A DNA stretch of 64,000 bases, taken from positions 310,001 through 374,000 of the forward strand of contig JAUIBP010000004.1 in NCBI GenBank assembly GCA_030427735.1, in the 5' to 3' direction. Position numbers and translations under genes: made by a program. The notes below the pieces were generated by a model. The model saw only the letters and a program-made list of their open reading frames with translations. It did not search any database and was not told the DNA's origin. The stretch comes from Bacteroidia bacterium (GTDB lineage Bacteria; Bacteroidota; Bacteroidia; Flavobacteriales; Flavobacteriaceae). This document shows, in pieces, positions 41,936 to 51,277 of the stretch (positions within the stretch are counted from its first letter, which is position 1; each line of letters starts with the position of its first letter).

Positions 41936-42404
41936 AAATAGGAATTTGTCGGTCTATTTGTTGGTTTAACGAAATGAAAGTTTCAGTTCGGGAAACGCCT
42001 TCAATAGATTGAATTTCTTTGTTTAACAAATGCATTAAGTGTTCGTTGTCTCGACATAAAATTTTAATAAAAATACTCCAATTACCAGTCGTGTAATGGC
42101 ATTCTAATACTTCGGGAATTTTTTTTAACTGTTTAACGGCTTCTGGATTACTCATGGCTTTATCTAAATAGATGCCTATAAACGCCATCGTTGTATATCC
42201 TAAAACCTTAGGGTTTATAGTGAATTTTGATCCTGAAATTAATCCCGATTTTTCGAGTTTACGCAAACGCTGATGAATGGCAGCCCCAGAGATGCCTACA
42301 CCACGGGCTATTTCTAATATTGGCGTTCTGGCATCTTGCATTAAAGCACGAAGTATCTCTTTGTCGATGCCATCTATTTCTATATTCTGATTTGCAACCT
42401 TCAT
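41934..42404 (-). CDS. Lrp/AsnC-family transcriptional regulator
   Basis: 156 aa. N-terminal winged HTH (DGIDKEILRALMQDARTPIL, GISGAAIHQRLRKLEKSGLI) and a C-terminal RAM ligand-sensing domain (LGYTTMAFIGIYLDKAMSNP, HYTTGNWSIFIKILCRDNEH). Such proteins sense amino acids. The saccharopine-dehydrogenase-like gene lies just upstream on the same strand (66 bp gap), so lysine or a related amino acid is a plausible effector. Confidence 0.93.
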   Translation of the reverse strand: MKVANQNIEIDGIDKEILRALMQDARTPILEIARGVGISGAAIHQRLRKLEKSGLISGSKFTINPKVLGYTTMAFIGIYLDKAMSNPEAVKQLKKIPEVLECHYTTGNWSIFIKILCRDNEHLMHLLNKEIQSIEGVSRTETFISLNQQIDRQIPI

Positions 42405-42469
42405 AAAGTGTTTTTCGGTAATTAATTATAAAATTAACGATAATATCTTTTATATTGATGGTAAATCGT

Positions 42470-43834
42470 TTAAATGTTTAACGGATTGTAACCTAAATAA
42501 GGCACTTCTTTTTCGTGAAACTGAATGCCATATTGTTCTAAGGTTTTTAAAATAGGCGTGTAGACTTCTTTGCTTATTGGGCGAAGAACACCGGGCGTTG
42601 TTATTTGCTTGTTTAAAATAGCCAATGCGGCTATGGCAACGGGTAGGCCAACGGTTTTAGACATGGCTGTAAATGTTTGATCTTGCCCTAAAGTCACCAT
42701 AGTCGAATCAATTTGATGGGATTTACCAGCCAATTCGTAGCCGAATTTATGATACATCACAATCATATCTTTATCGTCTGGGGCTAAGGTCCAACTATCC
42801 ATTAAAATGTGTTGCAACATTTGTGCAGGTGTAGCTTGTTTTAGGCCAGTAGTTTTTTTGGGATTGAAAATATCTAGTTCCAATAGTTTGTCCCAAACCA
42901 CATCGTCTTGATCTATTTTTAATTGGTGTCTTAATTTTAATTCCACCGAATCGGAAGGACTATAAGGTAAAAATGCATTCACAAAATCGCGGTAGCTCAT
43001 GTGTTCGCTATCTTCTAAAATATAGCTGTCGTCTGTCATCCCTAATTGTACAAACATGTTCCAGGCTCGGCTAAAACCTACGCGACGTATGGTGCCGCGG
43101 TATAGTGTTTTTACTTGGTCTAAACCGTAAACACTTTGGTATTTTAAAGAGTCGCGGTTGGCGTAAGCTTCAAAACGCCCAAAACCGTCAACATCTAAAA
43201 ATTCGGTACGCCTAAATAAGCGGTGGTAAGGAATGTACTTGTATGTGTTTTCTTGGATAAACTTAGCTGCTCCTCCTTGTCCGGCCAAAACTACATTTCT
43301 GGGATTCCAAGTGAATTTGTAATTCCATAAATTGGTATCGCTTTCAGGAGCAACCAATCCGCCAGTAAACGATTCGAACAGTAGCATTTTGCCGCCTTTA
43401 CTTCTAATGCGGTCTATAACTTGCATGGCGCTCATGTGGTCTATGCCAGGGTCTACGCCAATTTCATTCATAAAAACGAGTCCTTTTTGTATGGCTTCGT
43501 TATTAAGTGCTTGCATTTGGTCGCTAATGTACGAGGCGGTAACTAAATGTTTGTTCAGGCTTAAGCAATCTTTTGCAATGTCTAAATGCAAATGCGCTGG
43601 GAGCATAGAAATTACAATGTCGGCATTTTTAATGGTTTGCCTTCGTAAGGTTTCATTAAAAATGTCTAAGGCTAAGGTAGTTGCATTTTTATGGTTTTTA
43701 ATAAGTCTTTTGGCATGCTCCAGCTGTTTGTCGGCAATCGTAATTTGTAATTCTTCGGTCTGCGATTTTTCTAAAAGATATTGAATTAAATGTGAGCTAG
43801 ATTTTCCAGAACCAATTATTAAAATGTTTCGCAT
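42470..43834 (-). CDS. Saccharopine dehydrogenase-like reductase
   Basis: 454 aa. N-terminal Rossmann domain with ILIIGSGKSSSHLIQYLLEK and the ITIADKQLEHA strand, then the saccharopine dehydrogenase catalytic core (GVDPGIDHMSAMQVIDRIR, SFTGGLVAPESDTNLWNYKF, TWNPRNVVLAGQGGAAKFI). This is the glutamate-forming (LYS9-type) branch of saccharopine enzymes. The likely path is lysine degradation through saccharopine, though the partner lysine-ketoglutarate reductase is not in the window. An Lrp-family regulator follows on the same strand. Confidence 0.88.
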   Translation of the reverse strand: MRNILIIGSGKSSSHLIQYLLEKSQTEELQITIADKQLEHAKRLIKNHKNATTLALDIFNETLRRQTIKNADIVISMLPAHLHLDIAKDCLSLNKHLVTASYISDQMQALNNEAIQKGLVFMNEIGVDPGIDHMSAMQVIDRIRSKGGKMLLFESFTGGLVAPESDTNLWNYKFTWNPRNVVLAGQGGAAKFIQENTYKYIPYHRLFRRTEFLDVDGFGRFEAYANRDSLKYQSVYGLDQVKTLYRGTIRRVGFSRAWNMFVQLGMTDDSYILEDSEHMSYRDFVNAFLPYSPSDSVELKLRHQLKIDQDDVVWDKLLELDIFNPKKTTGLKQATPAQMLQHILMDSWTLAPDDKDMIVMYHKFGYELAGKSHQIDSTMVTLGQDQTFTAMSKTVGLPVAIAALAILNKQITTPGVLRPISKEVYTPILKTLEQYGIQFHEKEVPYLGYNPLNI

Positions 43835-43928
43835 AATGAGAGTAGTTAGTTAATTTTGTAAAGCTAGAGTTGCTTATAAAAGTACAAAATACAAGCGCTC
43901 GCTACTTTTAAAAATATAAAATTATAAT

Positions 43929-44330
43929 ATGAATAAAACGATTTTACTCGCTGCTGGCATTCTTGGTGTTTTAAGTGTAATTATTGGCGCTTTTGCGGCT
44001 CATGGCCTAAAACCTTTAATATCGGCCGAAGCTTTGCAGACGTTCGAAACTGGTGTGCGTTATCAAATGTACCATAGTTTGTTTTTACTATTTGTAGGTG
44101 GCACATCGTATATCAATTCTAAATCTAAGTCTGTAATATTGTATTTGGTAGTAGCAGGTGTAATATTGTTTTCGGGATCTATTTATGGCTTGGCAACAAA
44201 TCCGCTTTCTGGCTTCGATTTTAAAACCATTGGCTTTGTAACTCCTATAGGTGGTTTGTTACTCATTTTAGGCTGGGTTGTTGCGATATTATCATTTTTG
44301 AAGATTAAAAATGATAAAGTGAAAATTTAA
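43929..44330 (+). CDS. DUF423 membrane protein
   Basis: 133 aa with four predicted helices. The start MNKTILLAAGILGVLSVIIGAFAAHGLKP and the TGVRYQMYHSLFLLFVG block identify the DUF423 family, small inner-membrane proteins of unknown function. The gene is divergent from the saccharopine-dehydrogenase-like gene (94 bp) and lies 52 bp before pckA, which has its own -7 box. Confidence 0.9.
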   Translation: MNKTILLAAGILGVLSVIIGAFAAHGLKPLISAEALQTFETGVRYQMYHSLFLLFVGGTSYINSKSKSVILYLVVAGVILFSGSIYGLATNPLSGFDFKTIGFVTPIGGLLLILGWVVAILSFLKIKNDKVKI

Positions 44331-44353
44331 ATCGGTTATTTCAAATAATATTT

Positions 44354-44361
44354 TAATTTTG
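44354..44361 (+). promoter_or_regulatory. -7 promoter box of pckA
   Basis: TAATTTTG matches TAnnTTTG, 21 bp before the pckA ATG, in the gap after the DUF423 gene. Confidence 0.6.
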
Positions 44362-44382
44362 TTGTAACAAACAAACATTATT

Positions 44383-45999
44383 ATGGTAGATAATACCCAA
44401 ATTACGAAAACGATTTCGTTGGAAAAATACGGAATTAAAAATGCCAAAGTTCAATATCAACTAACACCAGACGAGCTACAGCAACACACCTTGGATAAAG
44501 CTCAGGGCGTTGAAGCTAATTCAGGAGCCTTAGCCGTAAACACTGGTGAGTTTACAGGGCGATCGCCAAAAGATCGTTTTATTGTTAAAGATGCTATTAC
44601 CGAAGATCGCATTTGGTGGGGAGATGTTAATATTCCTTTCGATTCGGATAAGTTCGATGCTTTATACAAAAGAGTAGTCGATTATTTATCGGGGAAGGAA
44701 ATATTTGTAAGGGACAGTTATGCTTGTGCAGACAAGAATTACCAACTTAATATTCGTGTTATTAACGAGTATCCGTGGAGTAACATGTTTGCTTATAATA
44801 TGTTTTTAAGGCCTACCGATGAGGAATTGACTAATTTTAAACCAGAATGGACTATTGTAAATGCACCTGGTTTTATGGCCGATCCAGAACGTGATGGTAC
44901 ACGACAGCATAATTTTGCAATTTTGGACTTTACCAGAAAAATTGCGCTTATTGGTGGTACAGGTTATACAGGAGAAATTAAGAAAGGTATATTTTCTGCA
45001 CTTAACTTTATACTTCCTGTTTTTAAAAATACTTTGCCAATGCATTGTAGTGCCAATGTGGGTAAACAGGGCGATACAGCCATATTTTTTGGGTTGTCGG
45101 GTACAGGTAAAACCACACTCTCTGCCGATCCCAACAGACGTTTAATTGGCGATGATGAGCATGGTTGGACCAACGAAAATACAGTCTTTAACTTCGAGGG
45201 TGGTTGTTATGCTAAAGTCATTAATCTGTCTGAAGAAAACGAGCCTGACATTTTTAAGGCTATAAAAAAAGGAGCTATTCTTGAGAATGTGATTTTAGAT
45301 GATGATGGGGAGGTAGATTTTTCGAATACGTCCATCACTCAAAACACTCGGGTGAGTTATCCAATTCATCATATCGATAATATTCAGGTGCCTTCCATAG
45401 GAAAAAATCCTAAAAATATATTCTTTTTAACCGCAGATGCCTTTGGAGTGATTCCTCCAATTTCCAAATTAACACCAGCGCAAGCTGCCTACCATTTTAT
45501 TTCGGGATATACCGCTAAAGTAGCAGGAACCGAAGCTGGTGTGGTAGAGCCACAACCGTCGTTTTCGGCATGTTTTGGAGCGCCATTTATGCCTTTACAC
45601 CCTGCTGAATATGCAGAAATGTTAAGTCAGAAAATGAAAGATGCTGGTGTTAATGTTTGGCTTGTTAATACCGGTTGGACTGGTGGACCTTACGGTGTTG
45701 GCACACGTATGAAACTTAAATATACCAGAGCAATGATTAACGCCGTTTTAAATGGAGATTTAGGCTTGTATAATTACGACGATTACCACATACATTCTGT
45801 ATTTGGCGTGGCACAGCCTAGAACCTGCCCAGGTGTACCTACCGAAGTTTTAAGTCCAAGAGCTACTTGGAATAACGACGAAGCTTATTATACCACAGCG
45901 TTTAAACTTACGAATGCCTTTAGGGAAAACTTTAAAAAATTTGAAGCCTATGCGAGCGAAGAAATCCGTAGGGGAGGACCGCAGCGTTACGCTTTTTAA
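44383..45999 (+). CDS. pckA: Phosphoenolpyruvate carboxykinase (ATP)
   Basis: 538 aa, the usual length. First committed step of gluconeogenesis: oxaloacetate + ATP to PEP + CO2 + ADP. The phosphate-binding loop is FGLSGTGKTTLSADPNR; the substrate motif GRSPKDRFIV lies near residue 60, and the kinase-2-like IGDDEHGWT and the VSYPIHHI and WLVNTGWTGGPYG blocks are all present. Followed by a perfect bidirectional terminator. Confidence 0.98.
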   Translation: MVDNTQITKTISLEKYGIKNAKVQYQLTPDELQQHTLDKAQGVEANSGALAVNTGEFTGRSPKDRFIVKDAITEDRIWWGDVNIPFDSDKFDALYKRVVDYLSGKEIFVRDSYACADKNYQLNIRVINEYPWSNMFAYNMFLRPTDEELTNFKPEWTIVNAPGFMADPERDGTRQHNFAILDFTRKIALIGGTGYTGEIKKGIFSALNFILPVFKNTLPMHCSANVGKQGDTAIFFGLSGTGKTTLSADPNRRLIGDDEHGWTNENTVFNFEGGCYAKVINLSEENEPDIFKAIKKGAILENVILDDDGEVDFSNTSITQNTRVSYPIHHIDNIQVPSIGKNPKNIFFLTADAFGVIPPISKLTPAQAAYHFISGYTAKVAGTEAGVVEPQPSFSACFGAPFMPLHPAEYAEMLSQKMKDAGVNVWLVNTGWTGGPYGVGTRMKLKYTRAMINAVLNGDLGLYNYDDYHIHSVFGVAQPRTCPGVPTEVLSPRATWNNDEAYYTTAFKLTNAFRENFKKFEAYASEEIRRGGPQRYAF

Positions 46000-46034
46000 T
46001 ACCATCTAAACAATCAACTAAACCAAACCAAACT

Positions 46035-46067
46035 AAAAAAGCGATTCAAATTTGAATCGCTTTTTTT
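46035..46067. terminator. Bidirectional terminator between pckA and hemD
   Basis: A continuous palindrome: A6-GCGATTCAAA (46035-46050) with TTTGAATCGC-T7 (46051-46067). Runs on both sides serve the convergent genes. Confidence 0.92.
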
Positions 46068-46094
46068 ATAATTTTTAGTTAAACAGAGTAAAGT

Positions 46095-46844
46095 TTATTT
46101 GCCTTTGTTAACTTTCTCTATGTATTTTTCTAAAGCCATAGTCATAGAAGGTGTTTCTGGCGTAGGCGCTGCAATGTCTACGCGCAAGCCTTTTTCCTCT
46201 ACAGCCTTAATGGTTGTGTTTCCAAATACCGCTATACGTGTGTTGTTTTGCTTGAAATCTGGGAAATTATGAAATAAAGATTCAATTCCCGAAGGGCTAA
46301 AGAATACTAAAATATCGTAAGTAACATTTTCAAGATCAGACAAATCGCTAATTACGGTTTTGTAAAAAATAGCTTCTTTCCAGCTGATTTTTAAACCGTT
46401 TAAAATTTCAGGAACTTCAGGTTTAAGTTTGTCTGTAGTAGGTAGTAGAAATTTTTCGTCTTTATATTTTTTAATTAGTGGCGATAATTCTGCAAAAGTA
46501 CGCTTACCAACGTAAATTTTACGTTTTCTGTAAACAACATATTTTTGTAGGTAATAGGCAACAGCTTCCGATTGGCAAAAATATTTTAGAGTGTCAGGCA
46601 CTTTAAAGCGCATTTCTTCGGCAACTCTAAAAAAATGATCTACTGCGTTACGGCTAGTTAAAATAATGGCAGTGTAGTTGTTTAGGTCTACTTTCTGCTG
46701 TCTAATTTCTTTGGCAGGAACGCCCTCTACATGAATAAAAGGTCTGAAATCAATTTTTACTTTTTGCTTTTCTTGAAGATCAAAATACGGGGAATTTTCA
46801 ATTTTAGGTTCTGGTTGAGAGACTAAAATGGTTTTCACTTTCAT
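46095..46844 (-). CDS. hemD: Uroporphyrinogen-III synthase
   Basis: 249 aa. Closes and inverts ring D of hydroxymethylbilane in haem/tetrapyrrole synthesis. HemD is poorly conserved, but ILVSQPEPKIENSPYFDLQE, NYTAIILTSRNAVDHFFRVA, YDILVFFSPSGIESLFHNF and IAVFGNTTIKAVEEKGL are typical of the Bacteroidota form. The DUF4271 gene lies directly upstream on the same strand (23 bp), a known pairing in this group. Confidence 0.92.
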   Translation of the reverse strand: MKVKTILVSQPEPKIENSPYFDLQEKQKVKIDFRPFIHVEGVPAKEIRQQKVDLNNYTAIILTSRNAVDHFFRVAEEMRFKVPDTLKYFCQSEAVAYYLQKYVVYRKRKIYVGKRTFAELSPLIKKYKDEKFLLPTTDKLKPEVPEILNGLKISWKEAIFYKTVISDLSDLENVTYDILVFFSPSGIESLFHNFPDFKQNNTRIAVFGNTTIKAVEEKGLRVDIAAPTPETPSMTMALEKYIEKVNKGK

Positions 46845-46867
46845 AAGCGGTTTAGATTTTTGAGACC

Positions 46868-47515
46868 CTAATACATTGTAACAAACTTGTACAAAATAAT
46901 ATAGGGTGCGATTTCAAGTGTGCAAAGATATAAAATAAAATAGAAAAGGTTGGATTTTATTAAACTTCTATAACGTTTTAGTGAGCTTGTTAATCCTAAG
47001 ATAACAAGGCTTAATAATATGGCTAAAACAATGTATATGACTGTTTTAGAAGGTGTTATGCTGTAAATTAAAAAAGCGTTGATGGGAATGAGCAAGATGC
47101 CAAAAAAATTTTTATAACTGGTTTTCTGGAATAAGTAATTATCCATTACATCGTCTATATTAAAAATACTGGCTAAAAGACGCTCAAAAAGTACTTTTAT
47201 AAGTAAAAACGCACCAATGCTAAATATTATTTTAAGCATAACATTGGGGTTTAAATTTAAGTTTGTAAACAGGGCGTTGTAACAAATACAAATAAAAATT
47301 GCTGCCGAAATAATGAAGTTTACAAATAGTAAAGCGTCAAACCAATCAAAAAACTTTTGGTCGCGCGCGTAAATATTTAAATACTTAGAGTTTAGTAAAA
47401 TGGCCGAAAACTCGTTAAACCGGTTTGCATAGATTGTTTTAGCCATAGTCATGGCTATTAATCCAATCATAATTAAAATGGTAAATATCTCGTTAGATGT
47501 TACTTCTCTAAGCAT
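46868..47515 (-). CDS. DUF4271 membrane protein
   Basis: 215 aa with about six hydrophobic helices (EIFTILIMIGLIAMTMAKTI, ALLFVNFIISAAIFICICYN and others). The NRFNEFSAILLNSKYLNIYA stretch is typical of DUF4271. It precedes hemD by 23 bp and is divergent from the mannosyltransferase operon. Function unknown; the steady pairing with hemD suggests a shared need rather than a shown link. Confidence 0.85.
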   Translation of the reverse strand: MLREVTSNEIFTILIMIGLIAMTMAKTIYANRFNEFSAILLNSKYLNIYARDQKFFDWFDALLFVNFIISAAIFICICYNALFTNLNLNPNVMLKIIFSIGAFLLIKVLFERLLASIFNIDDVMDNYLFQKTSYKNFFGILLIPINAFLIYSITPSKTVIYIVLAILLSLVILGLTSSLKRYRSLIKSNLFYFILYLCTLEIAPYIILYKFVTMY

Positions 47516-47594
47516 GGCTCAAAATTATTTAAAATTATAATAAGGCATCGTAATTATTAAGGAATATTTAAAAAAAAGAAATTGTTAAAAACTG

Positions 47595-47602
47595 TACATT
47601 TG
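47595..47602 (+). promoter_or_regulatory. -7 promoter box of the mannosyltransferase operon
   Basis: TACATTTG matches TAnnTTTG. The predicted start site is about 14 nt before the GTG start codon, giving a short leader. Confidence 0.65.
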
Positions 47603-47621
47603 TAGCTTTAATAGCATTTAA

Positions 47622-48344
47622 GTGAGAGACTCTATAGTCATTATCCCTACATACAACGAAATCGAAAATATAGAAAGCATCATACGTGCTGTATTTGCAC
47701 AAGCCAAAGCTTTCGATATTTTGGTAGTCGATGATAATTCGCCAGACTTAACAGCGTTAAAGGTTAAGGAACTTCAAAAAGAATTTCCAGAGCAATTACA
47801 TTTAGAAGTTCGGCAAGATAAATCGGGATTGGGTACGGCTTATATTCATGGATTTAAATGGAGCTTAAAAAAAGCGTATCGCTATATTTTTGAAATGGAT
47901 GCCGATTTTTCGCATAACCCAAAAGATTTGGTACGTTTGTACGAGGCTTGTGCTATAGATGGTGGAGATTTAGCAGTAGGGTCGCGGTATGTAACAGGTG
48001 TAAATGTTATAAACTGGCCCATGAGCAGGGTGCTTATGTCGTATATGGCATCAAAATACGTACGCATGATTACCGGTATGAAAATACACGATACCACAGC
48101 GGGTTTTGTATGCTATAAGCGCGAAGTATTAGAAGCTTTAAACTTAGATAAGATTAAATTTGTAGGATATGCGTTTCAAATAGAAATGAAATTTAAAGCC
48201 TACATTAAGCATTTTAAAATTATTGAAGTGCCCGTAATTTTTACAGATCGAACCAAAGGAGAATCTAAGTTAAGCTCGGGGATTATTTCTGAAGCCATCT
48301 TTGGAGTCATCTCTATGAAATTGAAAAGTATATTTAAAACATAA
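47622..48344 (+). CDS. Polyprenol monophosphomannose synthase (GT2)
   Basis: 240 aa glycosyltransferase family 2 enzyme. The GTG start at 47622 gives the family start (M)RDSIVIIPTYNEIENIES. Catalytic motifs are LVVDDNSPD and FEMDADFSHNP (DxD), then GSRYVTGVNVINWP and the MKIHDTTAGFVCYKREV region as in dolichol-phosphate mannose synthases. It loads mannose from GDP-mannose onto a polyprenyl carrier for envelope glycans or protein O-glycosylation. It lacks the C-terminal membrane domain of the long type. First gene of an operon with dihydroorotase and DUF4296. Confidence 0.9.
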   Translation: MRDSIVIIPTYNEIENIESIIRAVFAQAKAFDILVVDDNSPDLTALKVKELQKEFPEQLHLEVRQDKSGLGTAYIHGFKWSLKKAYRYIFEMDADFSHNPKDLVRLYEACAIDGGDLAVGSRYVTGVNVINWPMSRVLMSYMASKYVRMITGMKIHDTTAGFVCYKREVLEALNLDKIKFVGYAFQIEMKFKAYIKHFKIIEVPVIFTDRTKGESKLSSGIISEAIFGVISMKLKSIFKT

Positions 48345-48355
48345 AAAAGCATAAC

Positions 48356-49702
48356 ATGCAAGCAAGACAGGTGTTAATTAAAAACGCAAAAATTGTAAAC
48401 GAAGGCGTTGTTTTTGAAGGCGATATTTTAATTGAAGGCGAATTTATTAAAGAAGTAGGAGAATCTATCAGCGCAAAATCATCAGATGTGCAAGTGTTTG
48501 ATGCCGAAGGTAAATATGTGTTGCCAGGGGTTATAGACGATCAAGTACATTTTAGAGAGCCAGGTTTAACCCATAAAGCCGATATTGCTACCGAGTCTAA
48601 AGCTGCTATTGCAGGTGGCATTACATCGTTTATAGAAATGCCTAATACCGTTCCGCAAACAACAACTCTTGAAAAATTAGACGAGAAGTTTGCCATCGCC
48701 GAAGCGACATCGTATGCGAATTATTCGTTTATGTTTGGAGGTACTAACGATAATTTAGACGAAATTCTAAAAGTCGATACCAAAACTGTGGCTGCACTTA
48801 AATTGTTTTTAGGATCGTCTACAGGTAATATGTTAGTCGATAACCCTAAAGTATTAGAGGAAATTTTCTCGAAAGTGAATATGCTTATTGCTGTACATTG
48901 CGAAGACGAAGGTACCATAAAACGCAATATGGATATTTACACCGAAAAGTTTGGTGAAGATATTCCTATTAAACATCATCCAGATATCCGAAGCGAAGAA
49001 GCCTGTTATTTATCGTCGTCTAAAGCTATAGAATTGGCCAAAAAAACAGGCGCACGATTACATGTGTTTCATTTGTCTACTGGAAAAGAAACACAGTTGT
49101 TCAGTAATAAAATACCATTAAAAGATAAAAAAATAACAGCAGAAGTTTGTGTTCATCATTTGTGGTTTACAGATCAAGATTATAACAAAAAAGGCACATT
49201 AATTAAGTGGAACCCTGCAGTTAAAAGTGAAGCCGATAGAGACCAACTTTGGAAAGCTTTGCTAGACGACCGTATAGATGTTATTGCAACAGATCATGCT
49301 CCACACACATTAGACGAGAAACAGAATGTGTATACTAAAGCGCCGTCTGGAGGCCCTTTGGTACAGCATGCCTTACCTGCTATGTTAGAAATGCACCATC
49401 GCGGTGTGGTTTCTATAGAGAAAGTTGTAGAAAAAATGTGCCATAACCCTGCTATTTTATTCGAAATTGAAAAACGAGGTTTTATAAAAGAAGGCTATTA
49501 TGCCGATTTGGTTTTAGTAGATTTAAATAATCCTTGGACAGTTAAAAAAGAAAATATTTTATATAAGTGCCAATGGTCTCCTTTTGAAGGGACTACGTTT
49601 AAATCTAGAATTACACATACATTTTTAAATGGTACTTTAGTGTATCAAAATTTTAAATTCAACGATGTTAAAGCTGCAAAACGCTTAACGTTTAATAGAT
49701 AA
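48356..49702 (+). CDS. pyrC: Dihydroorotase
   Basis: 448 aa amidohydrolase of pyrimidine synthesis (carbamoyl-aspartate to dihydroorotate). The metal site region reads DDQVHFREPG: the first His of the usual DxHxHFREPG is Gln63, with His65 kept. Other ligands/active-site blocks are present: ALKLFLGSSTGNML (Lys), AVHCEDEGTI, VFHLSTGKE, VCVHHLWF and VIATDHAPHT (catalytic Asp). The Gln form is, as I recall, usual in Bacteroidota. The gene starts 11 bp after the GT2 gene and overlaps the DUF4296 start by 1 bp. Confidence 0.93.
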   Translation: MQARQVLIKNAKIVNEGVVFEGDILIEGEFIKEVGESISAKSSDVQVFDAEGKYVLPGVIDDQVHFREPGLTHKADIATESKAAIAGGITSFIEMPNTVPQTTTLEKLDEKFAIAEATSYANYSFMFGGTNDNLDEILKVDTKTVAALKLFLGSSTGNMLVDNPKVLEEIFSKVNMLIAVHCEDEGTIKRNMDIYTEKFGEDIPIKHHPDIRSEEACYLSSSKAIELAKKTGARLHVFHLSTGKETQLFSNKIPLKDKKITAEVCVHHLWFTDQDYNKKGTLIKWNPAVKSEADRDQLWKALLDDRIDVIATDHAPHTLDEKQNVYTKAPSGGPLVQHALPAMLEMHHRGVVSIEKVVEKMCHNPAILFEIEKRGFIKEGYYADLVLVDLNNPWTVKKENILYKCQWSPFEGTTFKSRITHTFLNGTLVYQNFKFNDVKAAKRLTFNR

Positions 49703-50166
49703 TGAGAATAGCAGTATTCCTTTTAAGTTTCGTTTTAGTGGTGTCTTGCCATAAGGTTAAAAAGCCAGAGCAACCAGAAAATCTGATGTCAGAAGACCAA
49801 ATGGTTAATGTTATTATAGATATGGCCTTATTAACCGCAGCCAAAGGTGTAGACCGCGTAGCGTTAGAAGAAAAAGGTATTATGCCAGAAGCATTTGTGT
49901 ATGAAAAACACCAAATAGATAGCTTGCAATTTGCTTTAAGTAGTAACTATTACGCGCACGACATTGCTGCTTACGAAGCTATATATGCTAAAGTGGATGA
50001 TAGTTTAAAAGCGATAAAGGCCGTTATTAAACAGCAGCAAGACGAAGCAGAAGAAGCTAAACGTAAAGCCGATTCTCTTAAAAAAGTGGCTATGCCTAAA
50101 GTGAAGCCTCAGGAAGGCAAGAAAGTGATTAAGGGTATTAAGTTAGATAGTATTATTGCTAGGTAA
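49702..50166 (+). CDS. DUF4296 lipoprotein
   Basis: 154 aa. Lipoprotein signal with lipobox VSC (Cys16). The domain begins LMSEDQMVNVIIDMALLTAA, typical of DUF4296; the C-terminal half is a charged helix rich in Lys/Glu/Ala. It is the third gene of the GT2-dihydroorotase operon, its ATG overlapping the previous stop (TAATG). Function unknown. Confidence 0.88.
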   Translation: MRIAVFLLSFVLVVSCHKVKKPEQPENLMSEDQMVNVIIDMALLTAAKGVDRVALEEKGIMPEAFVYEKHQIDSLQFALSSNYYAHDIAAYEAIYAKVDDSLKAIKAVIKQQQDEAEEAKRKADSLKKVAMPKVKPQEGKKVIKGIKLDSIIAR

Positions 50167-50178
50167 AATAGGTTTAAA

Positions 50179-51192
50179 TTATTTGCTTAAATCTTCAAGA
50201 TAGCGTTTGCTAATCGTGTTAATACTTTGTGTAATAGGAATCCACTTGTAATTTAGTGTTTTTGTAATTTTTTTATTACTGTATACAGAGGTGTTGTTTA
50301 TAGTACTGGCCATTTGTTTGCTTAGTTTTCGTCGTTTTCCGGTAAGTTTGCTAATTAGCCAATCTAAACGCCATGCAATTTGCGTTAATCCAGACGATAC
50401 CTTTTTATACGGAGGTTTAACTTGTAAAGCTTTGGCAATATTATCAAGCAATTGTTTGTAGCTCCAATTTTCCGATACCAAAATAAAATTCTCGTTGGTA
50501 ATATCACTTTGCATTAAGGCAATCATAATCGAGGTTACATCTTCTACATCTACAAAGCCTGTGCCTCCTGTAGCGTAATATTTTAGTCCGTTGTGTATTT
50601 GTTTAAAAAATGTGCCAGTACCGTGATTCCAGATTCCTGCGCCAAGGATTACGCCTGGGTTAATAATTACGGCATGTAAACCTTCCTGTGTGGCGCGCCA
50701 AACTTCCATTTCGGCACCATATTTTGTAATGGCATATACATTGTTGTCGGCTTCAGGGTTCCAATACGTTGTTTCTTGTATGGGATCTTGGTTTAACGAC
50801 TCGCCCAATGTGGCCACAGAGCTTACATAACAGAGTTTGGTAACGCCTGTTTTAAGAGCAATGTTTACTATATTGGCAGTGCCTTCAATATTCGTACGAC
50901 GTAATAAAGTGTATTTGTTAGGTTCGAAAGATACAAATGCAGCGCAGTGGTACACGAGGCTTATGTCTGTAAAAGCTTCGGTAAGTTGCGGGACATCCAG
51001 TATATCGGCTTCAAACCATTCTATTTTATTAAATAAAACGTCTACTTCTTTTGTGTAGTACGAAAACACACGTTTTACAATATCTAACTTGTGTTTAGAC
51101 CTGTAAATAGCTCTTAACTTTTCGTTTTTAGTAGCAAGTTTGTATAATAAATGAGACCCAACAAGTCCTGTGCCTCCAGTAACTAAAATCAT
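50179..51192 (-). CDS. NAD(P)-dependent epimerase/dehydratase (extended SDR)
   Basis: 337 aa. Rossmann start ILVTGGTGLVGSHLLYKLA, then YHCAAFVSFEPNKYTLLRRT and the catalytic YAITKYGAEMEVW (YxxxK) with a preceding Ser in CYVSSVATLG. The C-terminal ~110 residues form the substrate domain. It resembles dihydroflavonol-reductase/3-beta-hydroxysteroid-dehydrogenase-like SDRs; substrate unknown. Convergent with the DUF4296 gene, divergent from tyrS. Confidence 0.87.
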   Translation of the reverse strand: MILVTGGTGLVGSHLLYKLATKNEKLRAIYRSKHKLDIVKRVFSYYTKEVDVLFNKIEWFEADILDVPQLTEAFTDISLVYHCAAFVSFEPNKYTLLRRTNIEGTANIVNIALKTGVTKLCYVSSVATLGESLNQDPIQETTYWNPEADNNVYAITKYGAEMEVWRATQEGLHAVIINPGVILGAGIWNHGTGTFFKQIHNGLKYYATGGTGFVDVEDVTSIMIALMQSDITNENFILVSENWSYKQLLDNIAKALQVKPPYKKVSSGLTQIAWRLDWLISKLTGKRRKLSKQMASTINNTSVYSNKKITKTLNYKWIPITQSINTISKRYLEDLSK

Positions 51193-51243
51193 AAAACTAA
51201 GGTAAAGAATTATTTAATATAGGCAGAATTATATTACGATTTT

Positions 51244-51251
51244 TATCTTTG
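51244..51251 (+). promoter_or_regulatory. -7 promoter box of tyrS
   Basis: TATCTTTG matches TAnnTTTG, 26 bp before the tyrS ATG. Confidence 0.65.
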
Positions 51252-51277
51252 TACGAGATTATTAAAAATTAGAAATA

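Noticed and set aside
43332-43784. 150-codon plus-strand open frame
   Set aside because: Antisense to the saccharopine-dehydrogenase-like gene; no motif of its own.
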